A stretch of DNA of 9,800 bases, taken from NCBI GenBank assembly GCA_016932235.1, contig JAFGDF010000194.1, positions 1-9,800 on the forward strand, written 5' to 3'. Shown here in pieces: positions 7,479-9,800 of this stretch; within the stretch, counting starts at the first letter, position 1, and each line of letters begins with the position of its first letter. The DNA is from Deltaproteobacteria bacterium. GTDB taxonomy: Bacteria > Desulfobacterota > DSM-4660 > Desulfatiglandales > HGW-15. The notes under the pieces are model-generated. The model had not been told where the DNA came from, searched no databases, and was given only the letters and a program-made list of their open reading frames with translations. Position numbers and translations under genes: made by a program.

Positions 7479-7507
7479 TTTATAAACAATTTGTTTATAA
7501 TTGTCAA
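7479..7507 (-). promoter_or_regulatory. higBA promoter with overlapping palindromic operator
   Basis: On the minus strand, TTGACA (7507-7502), a 17-base spacer and TATAAA (7484-7479) form a near-consensus sigma-70 promoter. A perfect palindrome with 10-base arms TTATAAACAA / TTGTTTATAA and a one-base centre (7480-7500) covers the spacer and the -10. This is the expected place for HigA to bind and repress its own operon. Transcription should begin about seven bases past the -10, at 7472 or 7471, which is the higB ATG itself. Confidence 0.88.
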
Positions 7508-7554
7508 TCAATGAATAGAATTATATTTGATGAAGAAGTTGAATGTCATAAAGT

Positions 7555-7620
7555 TTAAGGGATAAGCAACGCGAGCCGAACGGCGGCGCACCCTGGCCGC
7601 CTTCCCTTAATAATCCAGGG
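7555..7620 (+). other. GC-rich foldable segment with possible pseudoknot
   Basis: In otherwise AT-rich DNA this patch can form an outer stem TTAAGGGA (7555-7562) with TCCCTTAA (7603-7610). It can also form an inner stem GGCGGC (7582-7587) with GCCGCC (7596-7601), closing an eight-base loop GCACCCTG. Loop bases CCCTG, plus the first G of the stem, are complementary to CCAGGG (7615-7620), which would make an H-type pseudoknot. The 19 bases between the left arms are GC-rich and unpaired in this model. No T-run follows, so it is not a terminator. It may be a regulatory or selfish RNA ahead of the unknown gene at 7735. The same bases are open as protein in the frame of that gene but have no start codon. 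I do not recognise an RNA family. Confidence 0.4.
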
Positions 7621-7639
7621 AACCGCGAACGGGGCGGAT

Positions 7640-7738
7640 ATGGCGAAATCAAAAAAAATTATTATAACCCTCTTTATAATCTTCTATCTCCAAAACAAAA
7701 AGAAATACAGAGTGAAACCGGAAGAATCCTTTTTATGA
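7640..7738 (+). other. Displaced 5' portion of the unknown gene, or a 32-codon upstream ORF
   Basis: ATG 7640 opens a frame of 32 codons ending in TGA at 7736-7738, overlapping ATG 7735 of the next gene as ATGA. As it stands it encodes a small, basic, hydrophobic-centred peptide (MAKSKKIIITLFIIFYLQ...). A single-base shift at the run of eight A (7651-7658) instead joins the first codons to the downstream frame, giving MAKSKKNYYNPLYNLLSPKQ and then, without interruption, the 160-residue protein. The run contains A_AAA_AAA in zero frame, a canonical -1 slippery heptamer. I think a lost A (mutation or assembly error) is the simplest reading; programmed frameshifting or a coupled leader peptide remain possible. 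Confidence 0.45.
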
Positions 7739-8217
7739 CACTGATGGAAATCGAAGGGGCAATCCATGAGATTCCGTCTTATAATATAAAGCCTGAAATA
7801 GTTGATTTAGTGATTGCGAAATTAGCTCGAAGGATAATTTATAGTGATAAACATTTAATGAAGGAGATAAAAAATCAATCTATCAAAGACGCCGTTGAAC
7901 CTATGATGAAATTTATCAAGCCTGAAATCAAAAGAATATTTTCTGCAATAAAAAAAGTTGGATTTTCAGGCAGATTGAATGATGCGGAAACAAACTGGAG
8001 AGAGGCCGCACTTACAGCTTATGGCGATTCTAAAAAGGGCTTCAGATTTCTAAGAAGAGAATATTTAGAAGATAAGGAACTGTATTTTTTTACAGGGGGG
8101 CAGGGAAAAAGAGATTTTGAATCTAAACTATATCGAAAGATTATTGCAGGATTAGAGTTTGGCAATTATGGCGGTCAAAGGTTATGGAAGTTGTTTCAGA
8201 AAATAAAAGCCGACTAA
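7735..8217 (+). CDS. Hypothetical protein, probably from a mobile element
   Basis: I do not recognise this 160-residue protein. It is rich in Lys, Ile and Glu, predicted largely helical, with no membrane segment, no signal peptide and no cysteine pattern. Its most distinctive stretches are NDAETNWREAALTAYGDSKK, FRFLRREYLEDKELYFFTGG and the C-terminal RKIIAGLEFGNYGGQRLWKL. Codon use is AT-rich and unlike the molybdoenzyme genes. ATG 7735 has no ribosome site (TCCTTTTT precedes it), and the same frame stays open upstream with plausible protein sequence, so the native protein may begin at ATG 7640 and be about 192 residues long once a one-base shift at 7651-7658 is allowed for. A strong terminator follows at 8261. 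The surrounding small phage-type genes suggest an element-borne function. Confidence 0.7.
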   Translation: MTLMEIEGAIHEIPSYNIKPEIVDLVIAKLARRIIYSDKHLMKEIKNQSIKDAVEPMMKFIKPEIKRIFSAIKKVGFSGRLNDAETNWREAALTAYGDSKKGFRFLRREYLEDKELYFFTGGQGKRDFESKLYRKIIAGLEFGNYGGQRLWKLFQKIKAD

Positions 8218-8260
8218 ATATTTCTTAGTCAATACAGGAAAATAATTTTATCAGATAATA

Positions 8261-8304
8261 ACCCACAAGATAACAAGGCAACAAGCCTTGCTTGTGGGTT
8301 TTTT
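8261..8304 (+). terminator. Strong bipartite rho-independent terminator
   Basis: The outer stem ACCCACAAG (8261-8269) pairs with CTTGTGGGT (8291-8299). Stacked inside it, after a four-base ATAA bulge, CAAGGC (8274-8279) pairs with GCCTTG (8285-8290) around the loop AACAA. A run of six T (8299-8304) follows. It lies 43 bases after the stop of the unknown gene and separates it from the excisionase-like gene. Confidence 0.9.
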
Positions 8305-8354
8305 AATCTAATTCTTATAGGAGTCTCAAAATAAAAAATTTATCTCTTCAAAAA

Positions 8355-8597
8355 ATGGCTGATAGATGGTCTTCAAGCCTGGTGGCACGGACAGAAATTG
8401 GAAAATTCACAGGAGGGATTCTTAAGGAAAGGTACTGCGCGAATTTAGATTGCCAGGGAAAGGGTCCTGAAGGTCGTATCAGGATAGGCCGGAAGATCGC
8501 ATATACGGTTGACTCTGTAATTGCCTTTCTGGAAAAGCGCATGACGTCGGTAAAGGCAAGTAAGCAAGAGGCGGACTCATGGAGCTTAAAATCATGA
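8355..8597 (+). CDS. AlpA/excisionase-like small DNA-binding protein
   Basis: This 80-residue protein ends its folded part with GKGPEGRIRIGRKIAYTVDS (35-54) and VIAFLEKRM. That arrangement, a winged strand then a helix (basic wing, R/K-I-G-R-K, then D-S/D-V-x-A-F-L), marks the MerR-like winged helix of AlpA and phage excisionases. Such proteins bind DNA to control integrase direction or element genes. The segment before it (RTEIGKFTGGILKERYCANL) would be the first helix pair but is more diverged and includes two cysteines. The start is uncertain: ATG 8355 has no close ribosome site, while AGGAG at 8319-8323 sits at good distance only from an ATA. No integrase is visible nearby. It overlaps the following gene as ATGA, so the two are translationally coupled. 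Confidence 0.72.
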   Translation: MADRWSSSLVARTEIGKFTGGILKERYCANLDCQGKGPEGRIRIGRKIAYTVDSVIAFLEKRMTSVKASKQEADSWSLKS

Positions 8598-8971
8598 GTA
8601 AGGACGGATTCAAGGTTGTTGATTTGAACCGCCGGAAGGCAATCCGGGAAAGATGCCTGAACTGCTCTTGCTGGATACCGAAAGAAGTTACTCATTGCAC
8701 ATTTAAGGACTGTCCCTTGTATCCTTTCAGAACCGGCAAGGGAAAGCAGAACCCGAAAAAGAGAAAAGAGGCAGTCTGGAAATATTGCCTATGGTGCCAG
8801 GCCGGTCAGCATTCCGAAGTCATTAAAGGTGTATCCGTTCATTGTCCATTATACACTTATCGGCTAAAGCAGATAGACAGGACTCTTGAAATCGACTCTA
8901 ACGCTGAAAATGAGCGTATAGGAACCTTTTCTGAAGCTGAAATCAAGAAGGCTATATCGATGTATGGGTAA
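8594..8971 (+). CDS. Cysteine-rich, probably zinc-binding, phage-type protein
   Basis: This 125-residue protein has two related halves. The first is C21-x2-C24 ... C35-x4-C40 ending in CPLYPFR; the second is C65-x2-C68 ... C84 ending in CPLYTYR. Proteins with CLxC...CPLYPYR repeats are common among small genes of phages and integrative elements of anaerobic bacteria, but I know of no defined function. The second half lacks the counterpart of C35 (Gly79 there), so it may bind metal differently, perhaps through H83. I chose ATG 8594, which overlaps the previous stop as ATGA and has GGAG ten bases upstream. ATG 8579 would add five residues but lacks a site. The C-terminal 40 residues are a charged helical tail. 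Confidence 0.75.
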   Translation: MSKDGFKVVDLNRRKAIRERCLNCSCWIPKEVTHCTFKDCPLYPFRTGKGKQNPKKRKEAVWKYCLWCQAGQHSEVIKGVSVHCPLYTYRLKQIDRTLEIDSNAENERIGTFSEAEIKKAISMYG

Positions 8972-9004
8972 TTATATTTTTAATATAAAACCAGGGCTAA
9001 CAAA

Positions 9005-9151
9005 ATGGACTTTGTTTGTGATGACAATTACAGATCGTTGATTGATGACGGCATCTATCAAGCACAATGCTTTAAGTATGACAGCAGTTTCGTGTTAGGG
9101 TGTCATACTGGTAAAGGGCATCCACCAGTTTCATGCTCGATTTTACGTTAA
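9005..9151 (+). pseudogene. 5' fragment of a phage-type gene, truncated at about 9100
   Basis: ATG 9005 opens MDFVCDDNYRSLIDDGIYQA then QCFKYDSSFVLG, which reads as the start of a real protein resembling N-termini of phage/plasmid replication-associated proteins (a family resemblance I judge by eye only). After codon 32 (to base 9100) the frame runs on for 16 codons that are the reverse of a MoxR-type gene and stops at 9151. The original gene was therefore cut and joined to foreign sequence. Only a weak AGGG lies upstream. The product, if made, would be a 48-residue chimera without function. Confidence 0.6.
9075..9109. repeat. Inverted repeat spanning the junction of two truncated genes
   Basis: AGTATGACA (9075-9083) and TGTCATACT (9101-9109) are perfect inverted repeats with a 17-base spacer. 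One arm belongs to the truncated phage-type gene and the other to the MoxR remnant; each encodes a Tyr-Asp pair on its own strand. The breakpoint lies inside the spacer, at about 9090-9100. Confidence 0.7.
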
Positions 9152-9341
9152 GGACTATCAGCCTCATATTGAGGGCCTCTGAAATGTCATGGGCCAGCAT
9201 GGTCTTTCCTGTGCCCGGTTCACCCTTGAGAAGAAGAGGCGTCTCCAGAGCCATAGTAATGTTGATGATTTCGGCAAGCTCGTCGTCAAGGACATATTTT
9301 GTCGCGCCTGTGAATTTTGAAGTTTAAGTCTTTTGGGTCAT
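9090..9341 (-). pseudogene. MoxR-type AAA+ ATPase, truncated and with a nonsense codon
   Basis: On the minus strand AAGGAG (9354-9349) precedes ATG 9341: MTQKT, then TAA as codon 6 (9326-9324), then in the same frame TSKFTGATKYVLDDELAEII, MALETPLLLKGEPGTGKTML (Walker A GEPGTGKT), NMRLIVLNVKSSMKLVDALY and QYDTLTR. This is the N-terminal quarter of a MoxR-family ATPase, a chaperone-like class usually paired with a von Willebrand factor A-domain protein. After the Arg codon at 9092-9090 the sequence changes to that of an oppositely oriented gene. Two independent lesions, an early stop and the loss of about three quarters of the gene, make it a clear pseudogene. It starts 35 bases after the ABC/HATPase gene on the same strand, so it was probably once part of that transcription unit. 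Confidence 0.85.
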
Positions 9342-9376
9342 TCTATTCTCCTTGAATATTAAAATATTTTTACAGG

Positions 9377-9800
9377 TTAACCCTTCTTCAGAGTAAGAAT
9401 CAGCCTGTTTTGCCCTGCTGTTCTTTGATAATCGATATTTTCCGCATTATGTTTGATTATCATAACGCCTATATCATCAGGCCCGGCGTCTTCTATCATG
9501 TTTAATTCCTGCCCGGCGCTTTCAAAGATAATTTCAAGTGTGTCGTGTTTTTCGGAATATGCTATTCTCAGGTCAACATCTATTGTTTCCGAATGCGCCC
9601 TGCATAAGATAAGCAGCTCTTCAACAATGGACAGGATGTTATTTATCATTTCAGCCGAAAAGGCGTGCTTTTCACAGAACTGTTCTATGCCGGCATTCAT
9701 GTTGTACAGATCAAAATCCGGGCTGTCGATATGCCGGTTAAAGCTGCGAACCCTGTTTATAAACTCCTTTGTCTTTTCTTTCTGCGGATTTTCAAAGATC
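9377..9800 (-). CDS. Amino acid ABC transporter ATPase fused to an anti-sigma-like HATPase domain, 5' part outside window
   Basis: The minus-strand frame is open to the window end, so only the last 140 residues are seen. The first visible residues, IFENPQKEKTKEFINRVRSF, match the C-terminal end of polar amino acid ABC ATPases (GlnQ/HisP type). The next 110 or so residues form a GHKL/HATPase_c_2 domain like that of RsbW: VEELLIL stands for the N-box helix, DIGVMIIKHNAENIDYQRTA and GQNRLILTLKKG for the last helix and strands. The N-box asparagine is not evident, and the glycine-rich ATP lid is reduced, so nucleotide binding by this domain is doubtful. ATG 9700 is internal, not the start. A role in uptake coupled to signalling is inference only. 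The ABC part beyond 9800 must be seen to confirm the fusion. Confidence 0.82.
   Translation of the reverse strand, partial: IFENPQKEKTKEFINRVRSFNRHIDSPDFDLYNMNAGIEQFCEKHAFSAEMINNILSIVEELLILCRAHSETIDVDLRIAYSEKHDTLEIIFESAGQELNMIEDAGPDDIGVMIIKHNAENIDYQRTAGQNRLILTLKKG

Noticed and set aside
7472..7507. TTG start adding 12 residues to HigB
   Set aside because: The TTG is the start of the TTGACA -35 element, and the added residues are just translated promoter and operator.
6828..8251. The 13-base AAAATAATTTTAT found at 6828-6840 and 8239-8251
   Set aside because: A short, low-complexity, self-complementary AT sequence in AT-rich spacers; chance is enough to explain two copies.

Overview
The window looks like part of the genome of an anaerobic, respiring or syntrophic bacterium, probably Desulfobacterota-like. 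This rests on the gene families (two sets of complex iron-sulfur molybdoenzyme genes, a MoxR-type ATPase, a polar amino acid ABC ATPase) and not on any marker gene, so the taxonomic guess is tentative. No rRNA, tRNA or CRISPR array was seen.

Module A (1-3817, + strand) is a tightly overlapping three-gene operon: the 3' part of a large molybdopterin oxidoreductase catalytic subunit (its 5' end lies outside the window), a four-cluster ferredoxin subunit, and an NrfD/PsrC-type membrane anchor. Together they make a classic membrane-bound complex that exchanges electrons with the quinone pool; the substrate cannot be read from the sequence. Module B (4093-6763, + strand) is a second, unrelated-looking pair: a four-cluster ferredoxin and a complete 724-residue molybdo/tungstoenzyme of the acetylene hydratase/polysulfide reductase-like branch. 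It has no export signal and no membrane anchor, so it probably works in the cytoplasm. Module B has much stronger C-ending codon bias than anything around it.

Module B is bracketed by higA sequence in the same orientation. A degraded 74-bp piece of a HigA antitoxin gene begins exactly at the stop codon of the module A anchor gene (3815-3888), and a complete higBA toxin-antitoxin operon (7471 down to 6881, - strand) lies on the other side. The two copies match at 61 of 74 positions. This suggests that module B was inserted or rearranged next to a toxin-antitoxin locus. The intact higBA has a near-consensus promoter overlapped by a perfect 21-bp palindrome and seems to be transcribed without a leader.

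From 7500 to about 9100 the DNA is AT-rich and has the look of a decayed phage or integrative element: a GC-rich foldable segment, an unknown protein whose 5' end seems displaced by one base at a run of eight A, a strong bipartite terminator, an AlpA/excisionase-like small DNA-binding protein coupled to a cysteine-rich zinc-binding protein, and the first 32 or so codons of another gene. That last gene is cut off at about 9100, where it meets the cut-off end of a MoxR-type ATPase pseudogene coming from the other strand. The window ends in the 3' part of a gene (- strand) that joins the C-terminus of an amino acid ABC transporter ATPase to an anti-sigma-like HATPase domain.
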